Assembly: GCF_001753245.1 (NCBI RefSeq)
Contig: NZ_CP017415.1
Coordinates: forward strand, 3,032,040-3,096,039
DNA from: Acidihalobacter yilgarnensis
GTDB lineage: Bacteria > Pseudomonadota > Gammaproteobacteria > DSM-5130 > Acidihalobacteraceae
DNA: 64,000 bases
Direction: 5' to 3'
The notes under the pieces were generated by a model. The model searched no databases. It had not been told where the DNA came from and worked only from the letters and a program-made list of their open reading frames with translations. Position 1 is the first letter of the stretch. Each line of letters starts with the position of its first letter. Below, piece by piece: positions 11,267-20,872 of this stretch. A program made the translations under genes and the position numbers.

Positions 11267-11272
11267 TATAAT
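11267..11272 (+). promoter_or_regulatory. Candidate -10 box for the yrbG-kds-lpt-rpoN run
   Basis: A consensus TATAAT, directly preceded by TG, lies 49 bases before the yrbG GTG in the only sizeable gap (11189-11320) ahead of the long plus-strand run. No good -35 hexamer is seen at 16-18 bases, so the -10 carries most of the weight. Confidence 0.35.
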
Positions 11273-11320
11273 TTCGCGTTCCTGCCCATTTAACCGGGCC
11301 TCGCAAGGAAGTCATCGAGC

Positions 11321-12280
11321 GTGCTGCTAGCCGTCCTCGCCATCATCGCCGGCTTCGCCCTCCTGATCTGGAGCGCGGATCGCTTCGTGCTCGGAGCCGC
11401 GGCCCTAGCCCGCAACTTCGGTGTACCACCGCTGGTCATCGGCCTGACCATCGTTGGCATGGGCACCTCTGCGCCAGAATTACTCGTCTCCGCAATGGCT
11501 GCCTGGGACGGCAATGCCGGTCTTGGTATCGGCAACGCCATCGGCTCGAACATCACCAACATCGGTCTGGTGCTGGGCGCGACCGCGCTAATCGCCCCGC
11601 TCACCGTCAATTCGAAACTACTCAAACGCGAATTGCCGCTGCTGCTGGTGGTCATGTTGCTCGGCTATGCCCTGCTCGCCGACGGGCGCCTCGCGCGACC
11701 GGAGGGCAGCGCGCTGCTGCTGGGACTGGTCATGCTACTGGTCTGGATGGTCTGGTCGGCACGCCGGGCGCGCGCCGACGACGCGCTCGCCGAGGAAATA
11801 CTCGACGAGCAACCGCCACCAATGTCCACGTCTGCCGCACTGGGCTGGTTCGCGCTGGGCATTGCCGTATTGCTCGGCGGCGCCAAACTGCTGGTCTGGG
11901 GCGCCGTAGCCATCGCCCACACTCTGGGTGTGAGCGATCTCGTGATCGGCCTGACCGTGGTCGCCATCGGCACCAGCCTGCCTGAACTGGCCACCACCAT
12001 ACTCAGCGCGCGCCGCGGCGAACCCGACATCGCACTGGGCAATGTCATCGGTTCCAATTTATTCAACATCCTAGGAGTACTCGGCCTCCCCGGACTAATC
12101 GCACCAGGCCCGGTGCCACATGAGGTGCTGACACGCGACTACCCTCTGATGCTGGGCTTCACCGCCTTGCTCTTCCTATTCGCCTACGGCCGCCAGCCCA
12201 GACGCATCAATCGCGTCGAAGGCGGCGTCCTGCTCGGCGCCTTCATCGGCTACGAATGCTGGCTCTACTGGACCGCGTAA
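11321..12280 (+). CDS. yrbG: Calcium/sodium antiporter, YrbG family
   Basis: This inner-membrane cation/Ca2+ exchanger (CaCA superfamily, K+-dependent NCX type) has 319 residues and about ten helices. The two inverted alpha repeats are plain: GLTIVGMGTSAPELLVSA followed by GNAIGSNITNIGLVLGA, and GLTVVAIGTSLPELATTI followed by GNVIGSNLFNILGVLGL. The acidic residues in the GTSxPEL motifs form the ion-binding site. The start is GTG at 11321 with AAGGAAG about 10 bases upstream. As in E. coli it heads the kdsD-kdsC-lptCAB-rpoN locus. Confidence 0.94.
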   Translation: MLLAVLAIIAGFALLIWSADRFVLGAAALARNFGVPPLVIGLTIVGMGTSAPELLVSAMAAWDGNAGLGIGNAIGSNITNIGLVLGATALIAPLTVNSKLLKRELPLLLVVMLLGYALLADGRLARPEGSALLLGLVMLLVWMVWSARRARADDALAEEILDEQPPPMSTSAALGWFALGIAVLLGGAKLLVWGAVAIAHTLGVSDLVIGLTVVAIGTSLPELATTILSARRGEPDIALGNVIGSNLFNILGVLGLPGLIAPGPVPHEVLTRDYPLMLGFTALLFLFAYGRQPRRINRVEGGVLLGAFIGYECWLYWTA

Positions 12281-12285
12281 CCCCC

Positions 12286-13260
12286 ATGCCCCTCGACGAC
12301 CAACAACTCATCACTCTCGGCCTCGCCGTGATCCGCACCGAAAGCGAGGCGGTCGCCGCCCTGTCCGAACGGATAGACGGCGCCTTCGTCCGCGCCTGCC
12401 ATCACCTACACGCCTGCGAGGGACGCATCGTCGTCCTCGGCATGGGCAAATCGGGACACATCGGCGGCAAAATCGCCGCGACGCTGGCCAGCACCGGCAC
12501 GCCGGCCTTTTTCGTCCACCCCGGTGAGGCCAGCCACGGCGACCTAGGCATGGTCACCGCGCACGACGTCGTACTGGCCCTGTCAAACTCAGGCGAAACC
12601 GATGAAATCCTCACTATCCTGCCGATCATCCGCCGCTTGGGCATCCCGCTGATTGCGCTTACCGGACGTCCTGAATCCAGCCTCGCGCGGGAGGCGACCG
12701 TGCACATCGACGTCAGCGTGGCCCGTGAGGCCTGCCCACTGGGTCTGGCGCCGACATCGAGCACCACGGCCACGTTGGCGATGGGTGATGCGTTGGCCAT
12801 CGCCCTACTCGAAGCCCGCGGCTTCACCGCCGAGGATTTCGCACGCTCACACCCCGGCGGCCGCCTCGGCCGCCGCCTACTGCTGCATGTGGCCGACGTC
12901 ATGCGCCAGGGCGACGACATCCCCATGGTTCGCCCCGACACCATCCTCAGCCAGGCACTGTTGGAAATCACGCGCAAAGGCCTCGGCATGACCGCTGTCG
13001 TAATGGCGGGGCGCGTGGTCGGCGTGTACACCGATGGCGACCTGCGGCGCACCCTGGATGCGGCGCTCGACATTCACCGCACACCGATCAGCGAAGTAAT
13101 GACAGCGGATTGCAAGACTGCGCGGCCCGAAATGCTCGCCGCCGAGATCGTCAAGCTGATGGAGGATCACCGCATTCAGGCGCTGCCCGTCGTCGACGAG
13201 GATGGCAGCCTCGTCGGTGCACTGAATATGCACGACCTGATGCGCGCGGGGGTCGTTTAA
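12286..13260 (+). CDS. kdsD: Arabinose-5-phosphate isomerase KdsD
   Basis: KdsD converts D-ribulose 5-phosphate to D-arabinose 5-phosphate, the first step toward Kdo of LPS. The 324-residue protein (E. coli 328) has an SIS domain (about 40-185) with GMGKSGHIGGKIAATLASTG and LALSNSGETDEI. Two CBS domains follow, the second pair including YTDGDLRRTLD and HRIQALPVVDEDGSLVGALN. It starts 5 bases after yrbG, and its TAA overlaps the kdsC ATG by one base. Confidence 0.96.
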   Translation: MPLDDQQLITLGLAVIRTESEAVAALSERIDGAFVRACHHLHACEGRIVVLGMGKSGHIGGKIAATLASTGTPAFFVHPGEASHGDLGMVTAHDVVLALSNSGETDEILTILPIIRRLGIPLIALTGRPESSLAREATVHIDVSVAREACPLGLAPTSSTTATLAMGDALAIALLEARGFTAEDFARSHPGGRLGRRLLLHVADVMRQGDDIPMVRPDTILSQALLEITRKGLGMTAVVMAGRVVGVYTDGDLRRTLDAALDIHRTPISEVMTADCKTARPEMLAAEIVKLMEDHRIQALPVVDEDGSLVGALNMHDLMRAGVV

Positions 13261-13817
13261 TGAACACACCAACGAACAGGGCAGCGGCCGTATCCGACGA
13301 TGTACTCGAACGCGCACGCGCCGTGCGCCTTATGGTTTTCGACGTCGACGGCGTGCTCACCGACGGCCGCCTGTTTCTCGGCGACGACGGACAGGAATAC
13401 AAGTCCTTCAACTCGCGTGACGGACACGGTATGCGCATGCTCAAGGACAGCGGCGTAACCCTGGCAATACTCACCGGGCGCCGCTCGCAGGTGGTCAGTC
13501 GCCGCGCCGCCGACCTGGACATCGAACACGTCATCCAGGGTCGCCGCGACAAACTGCCGGCCTTCGAGGATCTGCTATCGACGCTGGCGCTGCCACCCTC
13601 GGCTGCGGCCTTCGTCGGCGACGACCTCGTCGACTTGCCGGTCATGCGACGCGCGGGACTCGGCATCGCGGTCGCCGACGCCGCACCGGAGGTCCTGGCA
13701 CATGCGCACTGGGTCACCACACGCGCCGGCGGGCAGGGCGCCGCGCGCGAAGCCTGCGAGCTGATCATGCGGGCCCAGGGGCAATACGAACGCCTGATCG
13801 CGGCTTATCTCACATGA
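13260..13817 (+). CDS. kdsC: 3-deoxy-D-manno-octulosonate 8-phosphate phosphatase KdsC
   Basis: KdsC is a HAD-superfamily phosphatase that releases free Kdo. The 185-residue product shows motif I VFDVDGVLTDG with the nucleophile Asp, motif II LTGRRS, and motif IV FVGDDLVDLPVMRRAGLG. This is the short C0-type HAD without a cap, active as a tetramer. The start is the ATG at 13260 overlapping the kdsD stop; the C-terminus overlaps lptC by 4 bases. Confidence 0.96.
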   Translation: MNTPTNRAAAVSDDVLERARAVRLMVFDVDGVLTDGRLFLGDDGQEYKSFNSRDGHGMRMLKDSGVTLAILTGRRSQVVSRRAADLDIEHVIQGRRDKLPAFEDLLSTLALPPSAAAFVGDDLVDLPVMRRAGLGIAVADAAPEVLAHAHWVTTRAGGQGAAREACELIMRAQGQYERLIAAYLT

Positions 13818-14383
13818 GCCTACAGCGCCTGCTCACAGGCGCCGCGCTGGCCCTTACCCTCATGCTCGGTTACTGGCTCGCGCGACATTCGCTGCCGCCG
13901 CCGCTCAAAATGGAGCCTCTGACACACGGCACGGACTACGCCGCAGAGGGCGTGACACTGACCCAGTGGCGCAGCAACGGGCACCGCCGCTATCGCCTGC
14001 AGGCAGTACACCTTACACATACCCTACCGGACCGACTCACCCGGCTGACCGATCCGGTGTTGGTGGTATATCCTGAGCGCGGTCCGCCGGTAACGCTACG
14101 CTCGCCCAGCGCCATCCTGCTGCCCGGCGACACCATCGTGCAGATGCCAGAGCGTGTGCTCATCACAAGACAGAACACGCAGGGACAGACGATTCACGTG
14201 ATTTCCAGTAACGTGACGGTCGATACCCGTCAACAGACCGCGACGAGCCCGGCCCCCACCCGCATCGAGGGTCCTGGGTATGTCACGCAAGGCATTGGCC
14301 TGAGTGCAAATTTCAAGCAGCAGTTCATCGACCTCCTAAAGGACGTGCACAGTGTTTACACACGCCCAACGACATCCCACTGA
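13814..14383 (+). CDS. lptC: LPS export protein LptC
   Basis: LptC is the bitopic inner-membrane protein that relays LPS from the LptB2FG transporter to LptA. The 189-residue product has one N-terminal transmembrane helix (about 8-22, GAALALTLMLGYWLA) and a periplasmic beta-jellyroll, with the segment YRLQAVHLTHTLPDRLTRL and repeated beta strands. It overlaps kdsC by 4 bases (ATGA) and lptA by 32 bases. Confidence 0.93.
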   Translation: MSLQRLLTGAALALTLMLGYWLARHSLPPPLKMEPLTHGTDYAAEGVTLTQWRSNGHRRYRLQAVHLTHTLPDRLTRLTDPVLVVYPERGPPVTLRSPSAILLPGDTIVQMPERVLITRQNTQGQTIHVISSNVTVDTRQQTATSPAPTRIEGPGYVTQGIGLSANFKQQFIDLLKDVHSVYTRPTTSH

Positions 14384-14924
14384 TTCACGGGCCGCCAGCG
14401 GTCGACGTACACGGGCACGCCGATTCTGGCTGATAGCGGCATTCGCCCTATCGTTGCCCCTGAACGCCTGGTGTGCGCCCCCCGTTTCGCGTAACGCCCC
14501 TGTTCACATCAGCGCAGACCGATTCCATTTCGATCAGAAAACCGGCATAGGCATCTACACCGGGCACGTCCACGTGACGCAGAACGCGCTGACGATTGAT
14601 GGTGAACGCCTGACCGTAATTGCACCACCCAAGGGCCCGGTCGAACGGCTGACGATGGATGGGGCTCCCGCCAGCTTCAGCGATGTCACGCCCAAGGGCA
14701 AACCGGTGAAGGGACACGCCACGCACATGCTGTATCTGCCCGGCAACCAGGAAATCCACCTCGACGGACAGGCCAAACTGATCCAGGAACGCAACACCTT
14801 CAGCAGCGCGCGCATCGTCTACGATACGAAGAGCGGTGTCGTCACCGCTGGCGCGCCCGGCAATCGCGTTAAGGCAACTTTGGTCCCCGGCGGCCAAGGC
14901 GGCGCGGAGAAATCCACGCCATGA
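14352..14924 (+). CDS. lptA: LPS transport periplasmic protein LptA
   Basis: LptA forms the periplasmic bridge for LPS transport. It starts at a GTG (14352) inside the end of lptC, with AAAGGAC about 8 bases upstream; no later ATG would keep the signal peptide. Residues 22-41 form the hydrophobic signal sequence, with likely cleavage after AWCA. The mature part has the OstA/LptA core, [20 protein letters not shown] and [20 protein letters not shown]. The length of 190 matches the family (E. coli 185). The stop overlaps the lptB ATG by 4 bases. Confidence 0.93.
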   Translation: MFTHAQRHPTDSRAASGRRTRARRFWLIAAFALSLPLNAWCAPPVSRNAPVHISADRFHFDQKTGIGIYTGHVHVTQNALTIDGERLTVIAPPKGPVERLTMDGAPASFSDVTPKGKPVKGHATHMLYLPGNQEIHLDGQAKLIQERNTFSSARIVYDTKSGVVTAGAPGNRVKATLVPGGQGGAEKSTP

Positions 14925-15646
14925 GCGTACTCAGCGTCACGGATCTCACCAAACGCTATCGCGGCCGCGACGTCCTTGGCGGGGTGTCGCTTGACGTGGG
15001 CAGCGGTGAGATCGTCGGCTTGCTCGGCCCCAACGGCGCGGGTAAAACCACCTGCTTTTACATCATCGTGGGCCTGATCCAGCCAGATTCTGGCCATATT
15101 CGCCTCAATGATCAGGACATCACCCGATTCCCCATGCATGCGCGCGCGCGCATGGGCGTCGGCTATCTGCCTCAGGAAGCCTCGGTATTCCGCCGCCTCA
15201 GCGTCGAAGACAATATCCGCGCGGTACTCGAACTGCGTGACAATTTCGACCCCAAGGCACAGAATGAAACCCTGGAAAGTCTGCTGGATGAACTGCAGAT
15301 CGGGCATATTCGCAGCAGTCGCGGATTCAGCCTCTCCGGTGGTGAACGACGGCGTGTGGAGATTGCCCGTGCCTTGGCAGCCGAGCCCGCATTCATCCTG
15401 CTAGACGAACCCTTTGCCGGTGTCGATCCCATCTCGGTGCTCGATATTCAGCGCATCGTGCGACATTTGAGCGACCGGGATATTGGCGTCTTGATTACCG
15501 ACCATAACGTACGTGAGACCCTCGGCATCTGTCAGCGCGCCTATATATTGAGCGACGGGCATGTGCTTGCCGAAGGCACCCCGGAAGATATCCTGGACAA
15601 CCAGAAGGCCCGCGAGGTCTATCTGGGTCAGGACTTCCGCCTGTAA
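14921..15646 (+). CDS. lptB: LPS export ABC transporter ATP-binding protein LptB
   Basis: This is the cytoplasmic ATPase of the LptB2FGC complex, which extracts LPS from the inner membrane. The 241 residues (E. coli 241) contain Walker [13 protein letters not shown], the LptB-specific [21 protein letters not shown]-loop region, signature [15 protein letters not shown], Walker [14 protein letters not shown] and H-loop [11 protein letters not shown]. lptF and lptG are not in the window. Confidence 0.97.
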   Translation: MSVLSVTDLTKRYRGRDVLGGVSLDVGSGEIVGLLGPNGAGKTTCFYIIVGLIQPDSGHIRLNDQDITRFPMHARARMGVGYLPQEASVFRRLSVEDNIRAVLELRDNFDPKAQNETLESLLDELQIGHIRSSRGFSLSGGERRRVEIARALAAEPAFILLDEPFAGVDPISVLDIQRIVRHLSDRDIGVLITDHNVRETLGICQRAYILSDGHVLAEGTPEDILDNQKAREVYLGQDFRL

Positions 15647-15719
15647 GCAACCCGAGATACCCAAGAGTCCGACGATGACCATTGCGTTAAACGCGAATTC
15701 AAGATAAACATCAAACGCG

Positions 15720-17180
15720 ATGATCAAGCCTTCACTTCAACTCCGGCTGGGGCAATCCCTGGCGATGACGCCTCAACTGCAGCAGGCCATACGCCTATTG
15801 CAGTACTCGACACTCGAGCTACAGACACATATTCAGGAAGTCCTGGAAACCAACCCGATGCTCGAGGTCGACGAGGATTCCGGGCGAGTTGAGGGCGCGG
15901 ATGGCGAGCAAATCAACGGCGAATCTCGCGAAGGCGCCGCCGAAGACAACCCATCCCAAGACACCATCCCAGACGAATTGCCGGTCGACAGTGCCTGGGA
16001 CGATATTTACGAGCCGCCAACCGCAGCGGGCTCCGGCTCGTCCGAAGCCGATGACCGCGACCCCTACGAATCACAAAGCGGCGATGGCGAGTCGCTGATC
16101 GATCATCTGCTCTGGCAAGTGCACTTGGCACCCATGAACGAGCAGGATCGCCTGATCGCCATGACCCTGATCGACTCGATCGGCGGTGACGGTTATCTTC
16201 AGGAGGATATCGAGAACATCCGTGGATCACTCGCCGCGCAATTGCAGGCCGATCTCGAAATCGAGGACATCGAGGCCGTCCTCCATCTCGTGCAACGGCT
16301 AGATCCTCCAGGTTGCGGCGCCCGCAATCTGGCGGAATGCCTCGACATACAACTTTCTGAGATGCCACAAGATATACCGTGGTTGATACAGGCGCGGCGC
16401 TTGGTGCAATCCCATATCGACCTGCTCGGGAATCACGATCTCAAGGCACTGATGCGCCACCTGGAACTGGACGAGGCTGGCCTGCAGGAAACCATCGCAC
16501 TGATCCAGTCGCTCAATCCGCGGCCTGGTGCACAGATCAGCAATAGCCGACCCGAATATATCGTCCCCGACGTGACGGTCCGCAAACAGGGTCAGCGCTG
16601 GCGCGTGGAGCTCAACTCTGAAGTTGCGCCGCGCCTACGCTTGAATTCCACCTACGCATCAATGGTACGGCGCGCAGACAGCAGCGTTGACAACACCTAC
16701 ATGAAAAATCAGCTGCAGGAAGCGCGCTGGTTCATCAAAAGCCTGCAAAGCCGTAACGAAACCTTGCTACGTGTCGCCACTGCCATCGTCGAGCAGCAGA
16801 GGGGGTTTCTCGAATATGGCGAGGAGGCGATGAAGCCCCTGGTCCTGCGCGACATTGCGGAACAGGTCGAAATGCACGAATCGACCATCTCTCGCGTCAC
16901 TACCCAGAAATACATGTACACGCCCCGCGGCATCTTCGAATTCAAGTACTTCTTCTCCAGCCACGTCGGTACCGCCGATGGCGGTGAATGCTCCGCAGTC
17001 GCGATTCGCGCCATGATCCGCAAACTGGTCGAATCCGAACCCGGCGACAAACCTTTGTCGGACAGCAAGATCGCAGATCTGCTCAGCGAGAAGGGGATAC
17101 AGGTTGCGCGCCGCACGGTCGCCAAATACCGAGAGGGCATGAACATTCCGTCCTCCAGCGATCGCAAACGACTCAACTAG
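15720..17180 (+). CDS. rpoN: RNA polymerase sigma-54 factor RpoN
   Basis: Sigma-54 directs RNA polymerase to -24/-12 promoters and needs AAA+ activators. The 486-residue protein has the Gln/Leu-rich activator region I ([20 protein letters not shown]), an acidic region II (about 45-120), the core-binding domain and the C-terminal DNA-binding domain. The RpoN box [10 protein letters not shown], near residue 470, is intact. It follows lptB by 73 bases, as in E. coli, and precedes hpf-ptsN, whose products also link to nitrogen-type PTS control. Confidence 0.97.
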   Translation: MIKPSLQLRLGQSLAMTPQLQQAIRLLQYSTLELQTHIQEVLETNPMLEVDEDSGRVEGADGEQINGESREGAAEDNPSQDTIPDELPVDSAWDDIYEPPTAAGSGSSEADDRDPYESQSGDGESLIDHLLWQVHLAPMNEQDRLIAMTLIDSIGGDGYLQEDIENIRGSLAAQLQADLEIEDIEAVLHLVQRLDPPGCGARNLAECLDIQLSEMPQDIPWLIQARRLVQSHIDLLGNHDLKALMRHLELDEAGLQETIALIQSLNPRPGAQISNSRPEYIVPDVTVRKQGQRWRVELNSEVAPRLRLNSTYASMVRRADSSVDNTYMKNQLQEARWFIKSLQSRNETLLRVATAIVEQQRGFLEYGEEAMKPLVLRDIAEQVEMHESTISRVTTQKYMYTPRGIFEFKYFFSSHVGTADGGECSAVAIRAMIRKLVESEPGDKPLSDSKIADLLSEKGIQVARRTVAKYREGMNIPSSSDRKRLN

Positions 17181-17416
17181 ACTCAAATCATGGAGATCTC
17201 ACAAAATTCTTCGACTTGGCGCAATACGGACCGACACCCGCATTCCGGCCGTGACCAGGGAGCACAGTCGGGCGCCAGCGTCGAAACCCGGCGGTGGGAG
17301 ATGTTACCCGCCGTCCACGCCCCGCACAGGGAACCGCGGACGGCGAGCAACGTCGGCCATGATGGCACCGCCCCCAAATGGGCAGTTAAGACACAGCCCT
17401 CAACGAGGAGTATCGT

Positions 17417-17737
17417 ATGCAAATCAACCTGTCTGGGCACCACGTAGAGTTGACCGATGCACTACGCGACTACGTAAGCGACAAATTCCAGCGTCTCGAA
17501 CGACACTTCGACAATATGATCGATGTCCACGTAATTCTTTCCGTAGAGAAATTGCGTCAGAAGGCCGAAGCCAGTCTGAACCTCAGCGGCAACCAACTCT
17601 TCGCAGATGCCGTCGACGAAGACATGTATGCCGCTATCGACTCGCTCGTCGACAAGCTCGACCGGCAGGTGATCAAGCACAAGGAAAAGACCAAAGACCA
17701 TCACAAGGCCGAAGCGACCAAACGCACGGCCATCTGA
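17417..17737 (+). CDS. hpf: Ribosome hibernation promoting factor, short form
   Basis: This HPF/YfiA (RaiA)-family protein of 106 residues binds the decoding region of 30S subunits and promotes ribosome dimerisation in slow growth. It begins MQINLSGHHVELTDALRDYV and has the ridge KLRQKAEASLNLSGNQLFAD typical of the beta-alpha-beta fold, with a basic C-terminal tail. GAGGAG lies 6 bases before the ATG. The 236 bases between rpoN and this gene (17181-17416) contain no convincing gene and probably hold a promoter. Confidence 0.95.
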   Translation: MQINLSGHHVELTDALRDYVSDKFQRLERHFDNMIDVHVILSVEKLRQKAEASLNLSGNQLFADAVDEDMYAAIDSLVDKLDRQVIKHKEKTKDHHKAEATKRTAI

Positions 17738-17760
17738 AACACACAGGCGACACCTGAACC

Positions 17761-18225
17761 ATGCAGATAGGCGAATTACTCACGACCGAACGCATCCTCA
17801 ACGATGCGGACATCCACAGTAAAAAGCGGGCACTGGAGGCACTAAGCGAACTCCTGGCCAAGGGTGGACAGGTTTCCTCCAATGAGGTCTTCGATACCCT
17901 GCTCGCACGCGAGCGCCTGGGCAGTACCGGCTTGGGACATGGCGTAGCGATACCGCACGGCCGCATGGCTGGCCTCAAGGAAACCCAGGCCGCCTTCATC
18001 AAATTGAACGGGGGCATCGATTTCGATGCCCCCGACCAGGCGCCGGTTGATCTTCTGTTCGCCCTGGTGGTCCCCGAGGAGTGCACCAGCGAACACCTGG
18101 ACACGCTCTCAAGACTGGCTCAGTTGTTCAGCGACCCGATCACCGTGCAACAACTACGGGGTGCCCACGACAGCGAGTCCGCCCTGGGACTGCTCAATGA
18201 CTGGGATGCCAGGCACGCCGCCTAG
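17761..18225 (+). CDS. ptsN: Nitrogen-regulatory PTS protein EIIA-Ntr (PtsN)
   Basis: PtsN is the terminal phosphoacceptor of the PTS-Ntr chain and regulates potassium transport and other targets. The 154-residue product has GSTGLGHGVAIPHGRM; His66 in the IPHG motif is the expected phosphorylation site. It lies 23 bases after hpf and 8 bases before hprK, in the usual rpoN-hpf-ptsN-(hprK)-rapZ order. Confidence 0.95.
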   Translation: MQIGELLTTERILNDADIHSKKRALEALSELLAKGGQVSSNEVFDTLLARERLGSTGLGHGVAIPHGRMAGLKETQAAFIKLNGGIDFDAPDQAPVDLLFALVVPEECTSEHLDTLSRLAQLFSDPITVQQLRGAHDSESALGLLNDWDARHAA

Positions 18226-18233
18226 GCGACGTC

Positions 18234-19178
18234 ATGGACGCCACGCTCTCCGCTGAAACCCTCTATCAAGCCCTCGGCAAACGCCTCGAACTTTCCTGGG
18301 TGGCGGGACGTTCGAGCGGAGGGCAGCGTCTGTCTGCGGCCGATACTCACTGGGGCGGCGCCACCCTGGTAGGCCATCTCAACCTGATACACCCGCACTG
18401 CGTACAGGTACTGGGTAGCCGCGAATTCGCCTATCTGCAGCAACTCGACACCACCACCCGCGAGCACGCCCTGTCACAACTGCTCAACGGCGAGAGCGTC
18501 GTGATCGTCGTCGGTGGCGGAGAATCTCCGGACACCCGGATGATCGAACTTGCCGAGCATGCGGGTATCGCGCTGCTCGTTTCCCCCCTGGCCACGCACG
18601 AACTCATCAGCACATTACGCTATTTCCTCAGCGAGGCACTCGCCGAGACTACCACCACACATGGCGTGTTCATGGAAGTGCTCGGCACTGGCCTGCTGCT
18701 CACCGGTGACAGCAATGTGGGCAAAAGCGAATTGGCACTGGAATTGATCACCCGAGGTCATCGCCTGGTCGCGGACGACGCACCCGAGTTCGCCCGCATC
18801 ACGCCGGATATCCTGCAGGGACGCTGCCCACACGTCCTGCAGGATATGCTGGAGGTACGCGGGCTCGGCATACTCAATGTGCGCGCCATGTACGGTGACA
18901 ATGCAATCAAACTGAACAAATATCTCAGGCTAATCATAGACCTGCGCCACAGCCACAGCACCCGTCACGAGGACGAGCATCGACTGTACGGGATCACGCG
19001 CATCCGACGCCTGCTCGGGGTTGAGATACCCGTCATCGAAATCCCCGTCGCGCCCAGCCGTAACCTGGCGGTCCTGGTCGAAGCCTCTGTACGCAAACAC
19101 CTGTTGCTGCAATCCGGTTATGATGCAGCGGACGACCTGATTCAGCGACAGCAACAACGCCTCGAGAGCGAATCGTGA
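18234..19178 (+). CDS. hprK: HPr kinase/phosphorylase HprK
   Basis: HprK phosphorylates HPr on Ser46 using ATP or pyrophosphate and removes the phosphate with Pi. The 314 residues comprise an N-terminal MurF-like domain and a C-terminal kinase with Walker A GDSNVGKS (158-165), the preceding His143 in THGVFMEVLG, and the HprK signature EVRGLGILNVRAMYG. The matching HPr gene (20486-20755) retains Ser46. E. coli lacks this enzyme; it occurs in many Betaproteobacteria and some Gammaproteobacteria. Its stop overlaps the rapZ start by 4 bases. Confidence 0.95.
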   Translation: MDATLSAETLYQALGKRLELSWVAGRSSGGQRLSAADTHWGGATLVGHLNLIHPHCVQVLGSREFAYLQQLDTTTREHALSQLLNGESVVIVVGGGESPDTRMIELAEHAGIALLVSPLATHELISTLRYFLSEALAETTTTHGVFMEVLGTGLLLTGDSNVGKSELALELITRGHRLVADDAPEFARITPDILQGRCPHVLQDMLEVRGLGILNVRAMYGDNAIKLNKYLRLIIDLRHSHSTRHEDEHRLYGITRIRRLLGVEIPVIEIPVAPSRNLAVLVEASVRKHLLLQSGYDAADDLIQRQQQRLESES

Positions 19179-20035
19179 GACTGATCATCATCAGCGGCCT
19201 TTCGGGCTCCGGCAAGACCGTTGCCTTGCATGCCCTCGAGGACGAGGGTCTGTATTGCATAGACAATTTGCACCTCGGCCTGCTCCCGGCCTTCGTCGAC
19301 AACCTGCTCAGCCCCAAAGTGAAACTCTACGACGAGGCGGCCGTCGGCATCGATGCGCGTAGCGGCATCGAAGAACTGCGCGGCTTCAAGGAAGTGCTTC
19401 AAGACATCCGTTCGCGGGGCGTTCAACTTGAAATCATCTACCTGCAGGCCGAGATTGACACGCTGATCAAGCGCTTCAGCGAAACCCGCCGCAAGCATCC
19501 CTTATCACGTAAAGGGCTCCCCCTGATCGAGGCGATACACCTGGAGCGCTCGCTGCTCGCGGTCATTGCCGAACACGCCGATCTGACCATCGACACGACG
19601 CGCAGCAACGTTCATCAGCTAAGCGCCCAGATCCGCGAGCGCATCGGACGCAGCCATGTCGGTTCGCTATCGCTGCAGTTCCAGTCCTTTGGTTTCAAGC
19701 ACGGCGTGCCAGGAGACTCCGATTTCATTTTCGACGTCCGCTGCCTGCCCAATCCCCACTGGGAACCGCGCCTGCGTAACCAGACTGGGCTTGACCCTTC
19801 TGTACAGCAGTATCTTTCTTCCCACCCGATGGTCGAAGACATGTACCACGACATCCAGCGCTTTCTGCAAACATGGATCCCGCGCTTCGAGGCCGAAAAT
19901 CGCAGCTACCTGACGGTTTCCATCGGCTGCACCGGCGGACAGCACCGCTCGGTCTATCTCGTACAAAGGCTCGGCGACGCCTTCCGAGACGAACGCGGTA
20001 CCGAAATCACGATCCGTCACCGGGAGCTTGGCTGA
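19175..20035 (+). CDS. rapZ: RNase adapter protein RapZ (YvcJ family)
   Basis: RapZ is an RNA-binding P-loop protein. In Enterobacteria it delivers the sRNA GlmZ to RNase E and so tunes glucosamine-6-phosphate synthase; in other bacteria the target is less clear. The start here is GTG at 19175, giving MRLIIISGLSGSGKTVALHA with Walker A at 8-15. The C-terminal domain has SIGCTGGQHRSVYLVQRLG, the conserved Cys/His cluster of the family. The length is 286 residues (E. coli 284). Confidence 0.96.
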   Translation: MRLIIISGLSGSGKTVALHALEDEGLYCIDNLHLGLLPAFVDNLLSPKVKLYDEAAVGIDARSGIEELRGFKEVLQDIRSRGVQLEIIYLQAEIDTLIKRFSETRRKHPLSRKGLPLIEAIHLERSLLAVIAEHADLTIDTTRSNVHQLSAQIRERIGRSHVGSLSLQFQSFGFKHGVPGDSDFIFDVRCLPNPHWEPRLRNQTGLDPSVQQYLSSHPMVEDMYHDIQRFLQTWIPRFEAENRSYLTVSIGCTGGQHRSVYLVQRLGDAFRDERGTEITIRHRELG

Positions 20036-20085
20036 TGCCCGATCCCCATCCATTGCCACCCGTTACCGCATAGGCACGTCGCACC

Positions 20086-20499
20086 ATGTCCGTGGGAATT
20101 TTACTCATCACGCATAACCGCCTCGGCGCGGACCTCATGGAAACGGCACGCAGCATGCTACGTGCGACACCGCTTACCGTTGCCAACCTCGCGGTTTCCC
20201 CCGCCTCAGACCCTGATGAGATTCTCAAACGCGCCCGTGAGCTGTGCGACCGGCTCGACGCCGGTAGCGGCATCCTGGTGCTCACCGACATGTTTGGTTC
20301 CACGCCCAGCAACATCGCCTGCCGTCTTTGCGACGACAACCACCAGGTTCGTATCCTTGCAGGGCTCAACCTGCCGATGTTGATCCGGATTTTCAACTAT
20401 CCGACGCTGAGCCTCGACGCCCTCAAAGACAAGGCATTGAGCGGCGGACACGATGGCGTTCTCAATTGTCAGGAGGTGAGTACGCATGGCGCAGACTGA
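20086..20499 (+). CDS. PTS EIIA component, mannose family (ManX/PTS-EIIA-Man type)
   Basis: This stand-alone 137-residue EIIA domain begins MSVGILLITHNRLGADLMET, with His10 at the usual phosphorylation position, and contains VLTDMFGSTPSNIACRL. There is no EIIB, EIIC or EIID gene nearby, so it is likely regulatory rather than part of a sugar permease. Its end overlaps the HPr gene start by 14 bases, which suggests coupling. Confidence 0.92.
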   Translation: MSVGILLITHNRLGADLMETARSMLRATPLTVANLAVSPASDPDEILKRARELCDRLDAGSGILVLTDMFGSTPSNIACRLCDDNHQVRILAGLNLPMLIRIFNYPTLSLDALKDKALSGGHDGVLNCQEVSTHGAD

Positions 20500-20755
20500 A
20501 GTCAGCATCGTCAACCGCCTCGGGCTACATGCCCGTGCCGCTGCCCGCCTGGTCAGCCTCGCCAGCCGCTTCAACGCGCACATCGAACTCGAACGTAATG
20601 GCCGGCGGGTGAACGGCAAGAGCATCATGGGAGTCATGATGCTCGCCGCCGCTCAGGGCAGCACGCTGACTCTCCATGCAGAAGGTATCGACGCAGAACA
20701 GGCCCTCGTGGAGATATCCGCGTTGATCGCCGACCGCTTCGGTGAGGGAAGCTGA
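20486..20755 (+). CDS. ptsH: Phosphocarrier protein HPr (NPr type)
   Basis: This 89-residue phosphocarrier has VNRLGLHARAAARLVSLASR with His15, the site phosphorylated by enzyme I, and GKSIMGVMMLAAAQG with Ser46, the site for HprK encoded 1.3 kb upstream. The start ATG at 20486 is preceded by a strong CAGGAGGTGAG. Both regulatory residues being present means PEP-dependent and ATP-dependent inputs can meet here. Confidence 0.95.
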   Translation: MAQTEVSIVNRLGLHARAAARLVSLASRFNAHIELERNGRRVNGKSIMGVMMLAAAQGSTLTLHAEGIDAEQALVEISALIADRFGEGS

Positions 20756-20872
20756 CGAGCGGCCCCACCCGGCTTGGTGCTATAAACGAGATTCAAGAGC
20801 GCCGTATAAGCGGGTTCCATCCGGTTTGATGCCCGCCTCCACCTCCGCTCGCAAGCCAAGGAAAGCTCCACA

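Noticed and set aside
17190-17447. 85-residue frame between rpoN and hpf
   Set aside because: No homology or ribosome-binding site, and it overlaps the start of hpf.
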